A stretch of DNA of 15,614 nt from Bacillota bacterium (lineage in GTDB: Bacteria > Bacillota > Desulfitobacteriia > Desulfitobacteriales > Desulfitobacteriaceae): positions 1-15,614 of the forward strand of contig JAJZSC010000017.1 in the NCBI GenBank assembly GCA_021849995.1, in the 5' to 3' direction. Below, in pieces: positions 1 to 6,476 of this stretch. Made by a program: the position numbers and the translations under genes. Numbering within the stretch: the stretch's first letter is position 1; each line of letters begins with the position of its first letter. The notes below the pieces were generated by a model. It saw only the letters and a list, made by a program, of their open reading frames with translations. It was not told the origin of the DNA and searched no databases.

Positions 1-539
1 TCATTCACTCCGGGCGGCTGGATCAAGATGCTCACTCGTACCTCGTTGCGCTCTCGAGCCAGCCTACTCCGTAAATAGCTTATCCTGTCCACATCCGCTT
101 CCCAGCACTTGTTTTCTGTCTTGGTTTGCCGGCCCTCGTACCTCGGAGCCGGACAAAGCCTGCGCCAGAAAAAAGCGCTCGAAGGCGGGGTGCAGGTCAA
201 AGCTTATGTCCGCTATGTTAGCGGGCCGATGTAATTCTCACTGGATTTGCTTAACCCGCTAACCAAGCTAGGCACGAGGTTATGCTGCCAGGGAGACGAG
301 GCCTGCGGCCGCGAGCGGGAACCGCTCCTCGTACATCGTCGCGGTACCCGCTCGCGTTGCTTGCTTATCTTGCCTTACCCCCGGGTTCGTCCCTCGCTTC
401 CTCGGGCTGCTACCGGCTAGGCTGCATTTTATGTCCGAGCTTGCTCGCGCGCGGTGGATCTCCTTTTGATTTCTCGGGGAGCTAACCGCGCTTAGATCGT
501 TGTCTATGGTCTTTGGGGAATTCAAATACAATTGTTTAG
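1..539. other. GC-rich structured block without a recognisable gene
   Basis: This stretch of more than 500 bases is visibly richer in G and C than the AT-rich arsenic genes that follow, and I recognise no protein family on either strand. Two short ORFs (282-485 on +, 280-531 on -) overlap each other, have no convincing ribosome site and translate to low-complexity sequence rich in A, R, S, P and L. The DNA is rich in inverted repeats. GTTAGCGGG (217-225) pairs perfectly with CCCGCTAAC (255-263), and a 16-bp stem (310-325 with 341-356) has one mismatch. The word CTCGTACCTCG occurs at 35-45 and again at 135-145, with a one-base variant at 328-338. It could be a structured RNA, the decayed edge of a mobile element, or a genomic repeat. 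I cannot choose between these from the sequence. Confidence 0.5.
310..356. repeat. Strong GC-rich inverted repeat (16-bp arms)
   Basis: The left arm at 310-325 reads CGCGAGCGGGAACCGC. The right arm at 341-356 is its reverse complement except for one A-A mismatch, and the loop between them is 15 bases (326-340). This is the strongest hairpin in the GC-rich left block. No T-run follows it, so it is not an intrinsic terminator. Confidence 0.75.
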
Positions 540-566
540 CTCTCAGAAATATCTGGGAGTTTTTTT
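540..566 (+). terminator. Intrinsic terminator upstream of the ars operon
   Basis: A 7-bp stem (CTCTCAG at 540-546 with CTGGGAG at 553-559, one G-T pair) encloses a 6-base loop and is followed by seven T residues (560-566). It would end any rightward transcript leaving the GC-rich block, and it insulates the ars promoter that starts 11 bases further on. Confidence 0.75.
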
Positions 567-576
567 GTTGTATCGA

Positions 577-605
577 TTGACAGAATTAGAAATAGATCAT
601 ATAAT
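577..605 (+). promoter_or_regulatory. Consensus sigma-A promoter of the first ars operon
   Basis: TTGACA (577-582) and TATAAT (600-605) match the -35 and -10 consensus exactly, with the ideal 17-base spacer. Transcription would start near 612 and give a leader of about 50 bases before arsR. A perfect promoter of this kind normally depends on repression for control, which fits the operator directly downstream. Confidence 0.9.
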
Positions 606-606
606 C

Positions 607-632
607 ATATTACAATATTAGTAATATCTAAT
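607..632. promoter_or_regulatory. Probable ArsR operator
   Basis: ATATTAC (607-613) and GTAATAT (621-627) form a perfect 7-base dyad with a 7-base spacer. A second overlapping dyad, ATTAG (617-621) with CTAAT (628-632), extends it. The element begins just after the -10 box and covers the expected start point, the usual place for an ArsR/SmtB-family repressor. That the ArsR encoded at 662-976 binds here is inferred from position and symmetry. Confidence 0.65.
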
Positions 633-661
633 GTAATAAATATCAGAGGAGAAGGTGGAAA

Positions 662-976
662 ATGACAACTATGGGCAACCAACTTATTTCAAATGTATTC
701 AAAGCTTTGGGTCATCCTACAAGAATCCAAATAATTAAGCTCCTAAGAAAAGGTGAACTGTGCGTTTGTGATATCTTACCTAATCTTGATTCTGAACAAT
801 CGAATACTTCTCAGCACCTTACAGTCTTAAAAAATCAGGGTATTGTTGAAAGTAAAAAAGATGGATCGAAGGTTATTTATTCGATTAAAAACAAGGAGGT
901 TTACGAGATGATTGATCTCGTCGAAGCAATTATTCTACGTCAAATAGAAGAAACAAAGACTTCATTATCAAAATAG
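662..976 (+). CDS. arsR: ArsR-family arsenic-responsive repressor (copy 1)
   Basis: A 104-residue winged-helix repressor of the ArsR/SmtB family. It should hold the operon promoter shut and release it when trivalent arsenic or antimony binds. The sensing motif ELCVCD (residues 32-37, Cys34 and Cys36) is the classical type-1 ArsR metalloid site. The recognition helix region follows at about 46-58 (SNTSQHLTVLKNQG). The start is supported by the purine-rich ribosome site AGGAGAAGGTGG (647-658); an ATG at codon 4 is a less likely alternative. It is the first gene of the operon, 53 bases before the MFS gene, and sits beside a dyad operator, so autoregulation is likely. It is clearly different in sequence from the second ArsR at 6115. 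The family call is secure. Confidence 0.93.
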   Translation: MTTMGNQLISNVFKALGHPTRIQIIKLLRKGELCVCDILPNLDSEQSNTSQHLTVLKNQGIVESKKDGSKVIYSIKNKEVYEMIDLVEAIILRQIEETKTSLSK

Positions 977-1029
977 AATCTAGTTGGGATGCTATGGCGC
1001 TCAAACTAATGTGATTTGGGGAGGATTGC

Positions 1030-2214
1030 ATGGATAAGAAAAAAATTATTCTCATACTTGGTCTAGCAGGTTTTGTGGCAATGGCTGACAACTGGGTGGT
1101 TTCACCAATACTTCCATCCATTGCACAGGACTTGAAGGTGGATGTTGCCTCAGCGTCAATCATTATTACAGCCTATATGCTACCTTTTGGTCTTTTTCAG
1201 TTACTATATGGGTATCTTGCAGAGCGCCTAGGAAAGAGACAGGTTATAACCGTTTCAATATCCCTGTTTACGATAGCCACTGCACTTTGTGCCTTTGCTT
1301 TTTCCCTTAGTGACCTAGCAGTGTATAGGGCCTTGACGGGAATGTTTGCCGCTGCTGTCATGCCGGTGTCTCTTGCACTGATCGGAGACATTTTCCCTAT
1401 GGAGGAAAGACAGTCAGCGATTGGTTCATTTATGGGGATTTCTTTCCTTGGTCAAGGCCTTAGTATGGCGATTGGTGGCTCAATTGCGCAATTCCTTAAT
1501 TGGAGAGGAGTTTTTGCTGTTTATGCAGGTCTAGCTGTCATTTCTTCAGTATTGCTGTTTACGATCGGCAGAAAGATACCCTCGACAAAGAATAAAGAAA
1601 GTAAAGCATTAAAGCCCTACATAACCTTATTAAAGAATCCTTCCAGCCTTATCATTTATGCATTAGTTGTATTCGAAGGTGTTTTTCTGATAGGTTCCTT
1701 TTCATTTCTCGGAGGTTTTATAAAGACAACCTTTAATTTTAATAATTTTGCGGTTGGTATGGTTATGACAGCGTTTGGTCTGATGGCCCTGCTTGCCGGC
1801 CGAAAATCCGGCACTATTGTTGCAAAGATAGGTCGTAAGAAAACCGCTGCCCTTGGACTAAGTTTTGCCTTTTTAGCAGATATATTATTGGCTTCTATGG
1901 GAGGTTTTCTACCCATTGTAGTCATTGCAGTTGGATTAATGGGGCTTGGTTTCATGATGGCTCATTCGACATTCTTGACGATTGCCACAGAGTTTGCCGC
2001 TAAGGCTCGAGGTATCGCCATGTCATTAGTTGCCTTCTGCTTTATGGGCGGTGGCGGAATTGGAACTGCTATTGGTGGAAAAATTGTCGGCGTATCCAGT
2101 TTCGAAAGATTATTTATAGTTTATGGACTTGGTCTTATGTTAGTAACGCTTAGCACATTACTTGTGAAGAGCAGCTTCAGGATGAGTGCTCAGTTACAAA
2201 GGAGTATAAGTTAG
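1030..2214 (+). CDS. MFS (DHA1-type) efflux transporter
   Basis: A 394-residue membrane protein with the layout of a 12-helix major facilitator. MFS motif A is present after helix 2 as GYLAERLGKR (61-70). The stretch IGSFMGISFLGQG..NWRGVF (131-162) matches the motif-C and helix-5 region of drug/proton antiporters of the DHA1 group. A second-half counterpart of motif A (GRKSGTIVAKIGRKK) lies near residues 258-272. The ribosome site GGGGAGG (1018-1024) fixes the start. Its place between arsR and the ArsP permease suggests export of an arsenical, possibly an organic or trivalent form as reported for MFS proteins such as ArsK. That substrate is an inference, and nothing in the protein proves it. 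It is not the ArsJ system, because no GAPDH partner gene is present. Confidence 0.8.
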   Translation: MDKKKIILILGLAGFVAMADNWVVSPILPSIAQDLKVDVASASIIITAYMLPFGLFQLLYGYLAERLGKRQVITVSISLFTIATALCAFAFSLSDLAVYRALTGMFAAAVMPVSLALIGDIFPMEERQSAIGSFMGISFLGQGLSMAIGGSIAQFLNWRGVFAVYAGLAVISSVLLFTIGRKIPSTKNKESKALKPYITLLKNPSSLIIYALVVFEGVFLIGSFSFLGGFIKTTFNFNNFAVGMVMTAFGLMALLAGRKSGTIVAKIGRKKTAALGLSFAFLADILLASMGGFLPIVVIAVGLMGLGFMMAHSTFLTIATEFAAKARGIAMSLVAFCFMGGGGIGTAIGGKIVGVSSFERLFIVYGLGLMLVTLSTLLVKSSFRMSAQLQRSIS

Positions 2215-2288
2215 TCCTTTTCTCGGATGAAGGTAGGTTTAAGAGAAACTTGGTTAAGCTTTAAAGCCTAAAAATTGTGATTAGCATC

Positions 2289-2305
2289 AAGGAGATGATC
2301 GCTTG
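2289..2305 (+). promoter_or_regulatory. Ribosome site deciding a TTG start
   Basis: AAGGAG (2289-2294) lies 8 bases before TTG (2303-2305). No ATG or GTG in the same frame is comparably placed, so the permease gene most likely starts with TTG. Confidence 0.7.
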
Positions 2306-3307
2306 TTTATTTTTGAATGGTTAAACGATCAATTACTTAGAATGGAGTGGCTTAGTAATTTAATTAAGCTTTTGGTAGAAAACGTTTTTGGATTGAGCCT
2401 CCAGGAACGCTTGGGTGGAAGCGTTCATTTCTATATTTATGACGTCATAAAAATCTTCATATTGCTTTCAGTCTTAATCTTTACAATTTCATATATCCAA
2501 AGTTTTTTCCCGCCCGAGAGAACAAGAAAGATTTTAGGTAGCTACAATGGAGTTTCAGCAAATATCTTAGGTGCTTTACTTGGAACGGTTACACCCTTTT
2601 GTTCGTGCTCTTCCATACCATTGTTTATAGGATTTACTAGCGCAGGTCTGCCGATTGGTGTAACATTTTCATTTTTAATATCGTCTCCTCTGGTGGATTT
2701 AGCCTCGGTTATTTTACTGGCTAGTATCTTTAACTGGAAAATTGCCATAGCCTATGTCGTTGTTGGGATCATCCTTGCAGTGATTGGTGGTACCATCATT
2801 AGTAAAGCGAAGCTAGAAGAGTATGTTGAATCGTTTGTTTTTGGCAATAATGTGCTTGAGGTTGAACAAGAAGAGCTGACGACTCGTGCAAGGATGGGAT
2901 TTGCAAGAGATCAAGTATTAGACATCATTAAAAAAGTATGGCTATATATTCTCCTTGGTGTTGGAATAGGTGCAGCCATCCACAATTGGATTCCTGAAAA
3001 CATTATTTCCGCAGTCCTTGGCCAGGATAAATGGTATTCGGTTCTAATAGCGACCCTTGTGGGTGTGCCAATGTATGCGGATATCTTTGGAACCTTGCCG
3101 ATCGCTGAAGCCCTAGTATTAAAAGGGGTAGGACTTGGAACTGCCTTATCCTTCATGATGGCCGTAACAGCACTTTCATTGCCCTCTCTGATATTGTTAA
3201 AGAAAGTTGTGAAGATGAAACTTTTAGCGATCTTTGCGGGTATTGTTACTCTGGGGATTCTGATCATTGGATACTCCTTCAATGCTATTGGTTATCTATT
3301 GATGTAG
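2303..3307 (+). CDS. arsP: ArsP-type permease (PF03773 family)
   Basis: A 334-residue polytopic membrane protein with the hallmark TPFCSCSSIPLF motif (97-108, Cys100 and Cys102) of the ArsP/DUF318 permease family. Characterised ArsP proteins export trivalent organoarsenicals such as methylarsenite and reduced roxarsone. Hydrophobic segments fall near 48-68, 88-115, 120-140, 147-165, 212-232, 240-260, 270-295 and 300-330, with a polar cytoplasmic loop at about 168-208. Translation starts at TTG after a good AAGGAG site. A ferredoxin, thioredoxin and CcdA follow in the same operon, and an arsM remnant lies at its end, both of which fit a role with methylated arsenic. Some relatives are annotated as Cu/Zn exporters, so the substrate assignment is less sure than the family. 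Confidence 0.82.
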   Translation: MFIFEWLNDQLLRMEWLSNLIKLLVENVFGLSLQERLGGSVHFYIYDVIKIFILLSVLIFTISYIQSFFPPERTRKILGSYNGVSANILGALLGTVTPFCSCSSIPLFIGFTSAGLPIGVTFSFLISSPLVDLASVILLASIFNWKIAIAYVVVGIILAVIGGTIISKAKLEEYVESFVFGNNVLEVEQEELTTRARMGFARDQVLDIIKKVWLYILLGVGIGAAIHNWIPENIISAVLGQDKWYSVLIATLVGVPMYADIFGTLPIAEALVLKGVGLGTALSFMMAVTALSLPSLILLKKVVKMKLLAIFAGIVTLGILIIGYSFNAIGYLLM

Positions 3308-3354
3308 GCTTAACAGCTTTTTATAACTGAAAACTGAGAAGGAGGTCTAAATAT

Positions 3355-3618
3355 ATGTCAGAAACTTGGTATCCGGTTATCGACTATGAAACGTGCCTTG
3401 AGTGTGGTGCCTGTACGGACAAATGTAAACATGGGGTCTATGATCTCAAAAAACTACCTACTCCGGTTGTAATTAGTCCGGAAAATTGCATCCAAGGATG
3501 TCATGGATGCGGAAAGCTTTGCCCAGTGGAAGCTATTAGTTATGTGGGTGACCATGGAGAGGGGGCTGGAAATATAATTTGTTCATGGGGAAATGATAAT
3601 GGAGGATGCTGTGAATGA
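3355..3618 (+). CDS. Small 2x[4Fe-4S] ferredoxin-like protein
   Basis: An 87-residue soluble protein with two cubane-cluster motifs. The first is Cys14-x2-Cys17-x2-Cys20-x3-Cys24. The second is Cys45-x3-Cys49-x2-Cys52-x3-Cys56-Pro, slightly unusual in its first x3 spacing. The protein ends in a vicinal Cys85-Cys86 pair and has a further Cys76. A strong site AAGGAGGT (3339-3346) sits 8 bases before the ATG. The last codons overlap the thioredoxin gene by 4 bases (ATGA), so the two are probably translationally coupled. It is likely an electron carrier for the redox genes that follow, perhaps donating reducing power toward CcdA or a thioredoxin. No partner reductase is encoded nearby, so the electron source is unknown. 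Confidence 0.85.
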   Translation: MSETWYPVIDYETCLECGACTDKCKHGVYDLKKLPTPVVISPENCIQGCHGCGKLCPVEAISYVGDHGEGAGNIICSWGNDNGGCCE

Positions 3619-4154
3619 GTGATGAAAATACCAAACATTTTAAAAGTAGAGCGCTTAAAATTATAATTCCGGTGCTGCTTATTTGTGTTATAGTCGGTAT
3701 ATGGGTCATTAAAAATAATAAAGAAGACGCTGAACTCGTCGGTAACAACAACTCTGACTTTGCACTACATGTAACGGAAGCCTTAGATCTTGAAAAATTG
3801 AAATCCTATGGACTCCCTATGGTGATTGATTTTGGTGCAGACTCTTGTATTCCCTGCAAAGAAATGGCTCCGGTTTTAAAAGGATTAAATGAGGAGCTTC
3901 AAGGAAAAGCAATCATTAAGTTTGTCGATGTCTGGAAGTATCAAAAACTTGCTGAAGGTTATCCAATCAGTCTGATACCAACACAGATATTTATTGATGC
4001 AGAAGGTAATCCTTTCAATCCATCAGATCCTGAGGCTATGCAGATGAAACTTTATTCGTTGAGAGAATCAAAGGAGCACGTCTTTACAGCTCATGAAGGA
4101 GGAATGACGAAAGAACAATTAATGAGTGTTTTGAAGGAAATGGGGTTGAAATAA
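3615..4154 (+). CDS. Membrane-anchored thioredoxin-like protein
   Basis: A 179-residue protein with a short positively charged N-terminus and one membrane helix (about 13-32), followed by a thioredoxin-fold domain predicted to face the outside. The active site is Cys78-Ile-Pro-Cys81, and the cis-proline loop is SLIPTQ with Pro122. It overlaps the ferredoxin gene by 4 bases and the CcdA gene by 1 base, so the three form a tight translational unit. CcdA-type proteins typically pass electrons across the membrane to exactly this kind of anchored thioredoxin. The final target is not known. In this operon an oxidised arsenical or a component of the export system is plausible but inferred. Confidence 0.88.
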   Translation: MSDENTKHFKSRALKIIIPVLLICVIVGIWVIKNNKEDAELVGNNNSDFALHVTEALDLEKLKSYGLPMVIDFGADSCIPCKEMAPVLKGLNEELQGKAIIKFVDVWKYQKLAEGYPISLIPTQIFIDAEGNPFNPSDPEAMQMKLYSLRESKEHVFTAHEGGMTKEQLMSVLKEMGLK

Positions 4155-4855
4155 TGGATATTGTAACCAACCAGTGGCTTGAAGCTATTTCAGCAACTAT
4201 TTCCACTAATCTATGGTTGGCACCGTTTTTTGCCTTACTGGCAGGGGTACTTACTTCCCTTACTCCTTGTGCGCTGACAAGTGTACCACTTGTCATAGGA
4301 TTTGTAGGAGGAACAGGACAAAGGGATGCAAAAAAGGCCTTTTGGCTGTCCGTTGTATTTTCAGCGGGAATGGCTGTTACCTTTACCATTTTAGGGACAG
4401 TTGCTTCGCTTCTTGGCAGGTTAATGCAAGGAACCGGCTCCTGGTGGTATATACTGCTTGGTGTGCTTATGCTTCTAATGGCTTTACAAACCTGGGAGAT
4501 ATTTAATTTTATTCCTTCTACTCATGCTATCAGTAAAAGTACTAAACGTGGCTTTATGGGAGCATTTTTTGCCGGAGTTTTAGGTGGTTTTTTTTCATCG
4601 CCCTGTGCAACACCAGTTTTGGTTGTATTACTTGCAATGGTTGCCAAAGAGGGAAGCTTGTTATTGGGAATATTGCTACTGCTACTTTACTCTTTAGGCC
4701 ATAGTTTCCTGGTGCTGATTGCAGGAACATCTGTGGGTTTTGTACATAAGCTTTCATCAAGTAAGAAGTATGGCGGTGTAAGTAAAATTCTAAGAATTGG
4801 TATGGGCACATTCATTGTGTTAATCGCCTTTTATATGTTTTATTTAGGATTCTAA
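4154..4855 (+). CDS. ccdA: CcdA/DsbD-type transmembrane thiol-electron carrier
   Basis: A 233-residue, six-helix membrane protein of the cytochrome c biogenesis CcdA family. The two redox cysteines lie in the expected membrane motifs: TPC at Cys39 and SPCATP at Cys151. CcdA proteins move reducing equivalents from cytoplasmic thioredoxin to extracytoplasmic thiol proteins. The start ATG overlaps the TAA of the thioredoxin gene by one base, and a small thioredoxin-like gene (broken in this sequence) begins 22 bases after its stop. So the donor and acceptor of a trans-membrane thiol relay are encoded on either side of it. No cytochrome c maturation genes are nearby, so a role dedicated to arsenic chemistry or export is more likely than cytochrome maturation. 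Confidence 0.88.
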   Translation: MDIVTNQWLEAISATISTNLWLAPFFALLAGVLTSLTPCALTSVPLVIGFVGGTGQRDAKKAFWLSVVFSAGMAVTFTILGTVASLLGRLMQGTGSWWYILLGVLMLLMALQTWEIFNFIPSTHAISKSTKRGFMGAFFAGVLGGFFSSPCATPVLVVLLAMVAKEGSLLLGILLLLLYSLGHSFLVLIAGTSVGFVHKLSSSKKYGGVSKILRIGMGTFIVLIAFYMFYLGF

Positions 4856-4877
4856 TATAAAAGTTAGGGAGTGGATT

Positions 4878-5123
4878 ATGATGATCATCAAGATTTTGGG
4901 TTCCGGATGTAAAAACTGTGAGACGTTGAAAGAAAATACCGAGAAAACATTAAAAGAGACAGGCATAGAGAAGCGGAAATAATTAAAGTCAACGATCTTC
5001 AGGAGGTTATGGCCTATGGAGTAATGTCGACCCCGGCCTTAGTCATTGATGAGAAAGGTTGTATCCGTTGGCAAGGTTTTGAAGCCGAAAGATATCGCTA
5101 AGATTCTAGAAACGTATAAGTAG
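4878..5123 (+). pseudogene. Small thioredoxin-like protein with two compensating frameshifts
   Basis: Read in frame, the ATG at 4878 gives only 34 residues (active site Cys-Lys-Asn-Cys at codons 11-14) before TAA at 4980-4982. Adding one base near 4971 restores a typical continuation (EIIKVNDLQEVMAYGVMSTP, with the cis-Pro). Removing one base near 5054-5056 restores the usual C-terminal part (KVVSVGKVLKPKDIAKILE) up to TAG at 5121-5123. The corrected product is about 81 residues and matches the compact glutaredoxin-like thioredoxins (TM0996/MTH895 type, thioredoxin_3). The two indels cancel, so start and stop are in the same frame. That suggests sequencing errors at short A runs or a recent lesion. 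If intact, it would be the cytoplasmic partner of CcdA. Confidence 0.8.
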
Positions 5124-5172
5124 AAATTGATAGATTCCCCTAAATATCCTATGGAATAGCTTCTTTAAAATG

Positions 5173-5187
5173 AGGTGGTTTGCTGTG
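5173..5187 (+). promoter_or_regulatory. Ribosome site that selects the GTG start of sigZ
   Basis: GAGGTGG (5173-5179) ends 5 bases before GTG (5185-5187). It lies inside the longer ORF that begins with ATG at 5170, so the GTG is the better start and gives an N-terminus of MSTCINC. Confidence 0.65.
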
Positions 5188-5741
5188 AGTACTTGTATAA
5201 ACTGTGTTTGGGAGGAATTCAGTCTACCCCTCAAAAGGTTTATTAAGAAACGGGTTGTCAATGAGCATGATGCCGAGGATATCTTTCAGGAGATATATTT
5301 AAAAATCCATAAAAATATCGGTAGCGTTTTGGATGAAGATAAAATTCATGCTTGGATATACCGAGTAGCCCGTAACACTATGACGGACTACTATAGGAGA
5401 AATCACAATAGTTTGAAATCACAGATCTTACTGAAGATCTGGAATGCTCCACTGATGAGGAACTGTCTGCAAATACTGAAATAGCAGCTTGCCTGAAAGT
5501 CATGGTAGACAGTTTACCGGAGACCTATAAGCAGGCTATTCTTCTGACAGAATTTCAAAACATGACCCAGAAAGAGTTAAGTGAGAAGCTGGGTATTTCG
5601 ATATCAGGGGCCAAATCGAGAGTCCAGCGTGGGAGGAAAATGTTAAAAGAAATGCTATTAGGCTGCTGTCAGTTAGAAGTTGATAGAAGAGGGAATATCA
5701 TCGACTATCAGCATAAAAATAGTGAATGCGAATATTGTTAA
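5185..5741 (+). pseudogene. sigZ: SigZ-like ECF sigma factor, single frameshift
   Basis: Two overlapping reading frames together make one ECF-type sigma factor of about 185 residues. The first part carries region 2 (EHDAEDIFQEIYLKIHKNI, then HAWIYRVARNTMTDYYRR). Near 5415 one base seems to be missing, and reading continues in the next frame as EITDLTEDLECSTDEEL. Region 4 then follows (LPETYKQAILLTEFQ, TQKELSEKLGISISGAKSRV). Without correction the first frame stops at 5482-5484. The C-terminal extension GCCQLEVDRRGNIIDYQ is characteristic of SigZ. Cysteines cluster at both ends: CxxC at residues 4-7, then GCC and a terminal CEYC. No anti-sigma gene is adjacent. The lesion may be a sequencing error or a real loss of function; the identity is solid. 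Confidence 0.8.
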
Positions 5742-5744
5742 ACA

Positions 5745-5936
5745 ATGTTGCAGAACGTGGGCTTTAAGGATATCCGATTGACTCCCAAGGATAACAGCAG
5801 TGAGATTGTAAAGTCCTGGGCACCTGATAAGAATATCGAAGAGTTTGTTGCTTCTTATATCATTGAGGCAACAAAAGAAGAACCTGAGGTTAGTAAACCC
5901 TGCTGTACTCCTTCTTCAACAGGTAAAAGCTGTTAA
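5745..5936 (+). pseudogene. arsM: C-terminal remnant of arsenite methyltransferase ArsM
   Basis: The 63-residue frame MLQNVGFKDIRL..SEIVKSWAPDKNIEEFVASYIIEA matches only the last part of ArsM-type SAM-dependent arsenite methyltransferases. The SAM-binding domain and the catalytic cysteines that make up most of the usual 260-280 residues are absent. The remnant keeps a Cys-rich tail (KPCCTPS..GKSC) like those seen in many ArsM proteins. It begins 3 bases after the sigZ stop, in the same frame and without a ribosome site, so a deletion probably joined the two genes here. A terminator follows at 5953. As it stands it cannot methylate arsenic. Whether the tail alone is translated or binds metal is unknown. 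Confidence 0.75.
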
Positions 5937-5952
5937 ACGCTAATGCTAAATT

Positions 5953-5976
5953 GAAGCCTGAAAAGGCTTCTTTTTT
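5953..5976 (+). terminator. Intrinsic terminator of the first ars operon
   Basis: A perfect 7-bp stem, GAAGCCT (5953-5959) with AGGCTTC (5964-5970), has a GAAA tetraloop and is followed directly by six T residues. It closes the operon that began at the 577-605 promoter. Confidence 0.9.
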
Positions 5977-6062
5977 ATAATGTAGCTTGGTGATCGATAA
6001 GCTTTCTAAAAAAATTCCTAAATACTAGTTCTCTTTTAGGGGATTGTGGTGTATTCTATTTG

Positions 6063-6068
6063 TATAAT
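6063..6068 (+). promoter_or_regulatory. Likely -10 box of the second ars operon
   Basis: TATAAT (6063-6068) lies 47 bases before the second arsR. There is no good -35 at 16-18 bases upstream; the nearest TTG-like box, TTGTGG at 6044, has only a 13-base spacer. The AT-rich stretch after it contains the direct repeat TATAAG (6081-6086 and 6089-6094), which may be part of an ArsR site, but it lacks the clear dyad seen at the first operon. Confidence 0.4.
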
Positions 6069-6114
6069 CGCTTAAACGAATATAAGTATATAAGGTTAGA
6101 AAAGAGGTGAATCA

Positions 6115-6453
6115 ATGGAAAAACTGGTGGATGCATTAAAGGCTCTATCCGATGAAACTCGGTTGAGGATTCTAAACTTGTTGTACGAAAAAGAACTCTG
6201 TGTTTGCGATATCATGGAAGCCTTACAAATATCACAAGCCAAAGCATCGAGGCACTTAATTTATCTTAAAAATGCTGATTTGCTGAGAGACCGCAAACAT
6301 GCCCAATGGGTTTACTATTCGTTGGCAATCGATGAACGGATAAAGTTTATAGATAGCTTGGTATATGATAATTTGAGGAATCTAGAATTATATAAGAATG
6401 ACCTGCAAAACTTAAAGGATTGGTTAAAGCGCAAGACGATGAACTGTGAATAG
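6115..6453 (+). CDS. arsR: ArsR-family arsenic-responsive repressor (copy 2)
   Basis: A 112-residue winged-helix repressor with the metalloid site ELCVCDI (27-33, Cys29 and Cys31) and a recognition helix region SQAKASRHLIYLKNADLL (40-57). The C-terminal extension is charged and somewhat longer than in copy 1. A GAGGTG ribosome site (6105-6110) supports the ATG. It heads the acr3-arsC operon and presumably represses it. The presence of two diverged arsR genes, each first in its own operon, suggests independent control. The alternative is cross-control, since both sense through the same CxC motif. Confidence 0.93.
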   Translation: MEKLVDALKALSDETRLRILNLLYEKELCVCDIMEALQISQAKASRHLIYLKNADLLRDRKHAQWVYYSLAIDERIKFIDSLVYDNLRNLELYKNDLQNLKDWLKRKTMNCE

Positions 6454-6459
6454 AATTAT

Positions 6460-6476
6460 GGAGGATGATTAAAGTG
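6460..6476 (+). promoter_or_regulatory. Ribosome site favouring a GTG start for acr3
   Basis: GGAGG (6460-6464) directly abuts an in-frame ATG (6465), too close to serve it, but is 9 bases from GTG (6474-6476). The GTG is therefore the better start, and the protein is three residues shorter than the longest reading frame. Confidence 0.65.

Noticed and set aside
280..531. Overlapping ORFs on both strands in the GC-rich left block
   Set aside because: They overlap each other, have no good ribosome site, show low-complexity translations and match no family I know. They are likely chance frames in GC-rich DNA.
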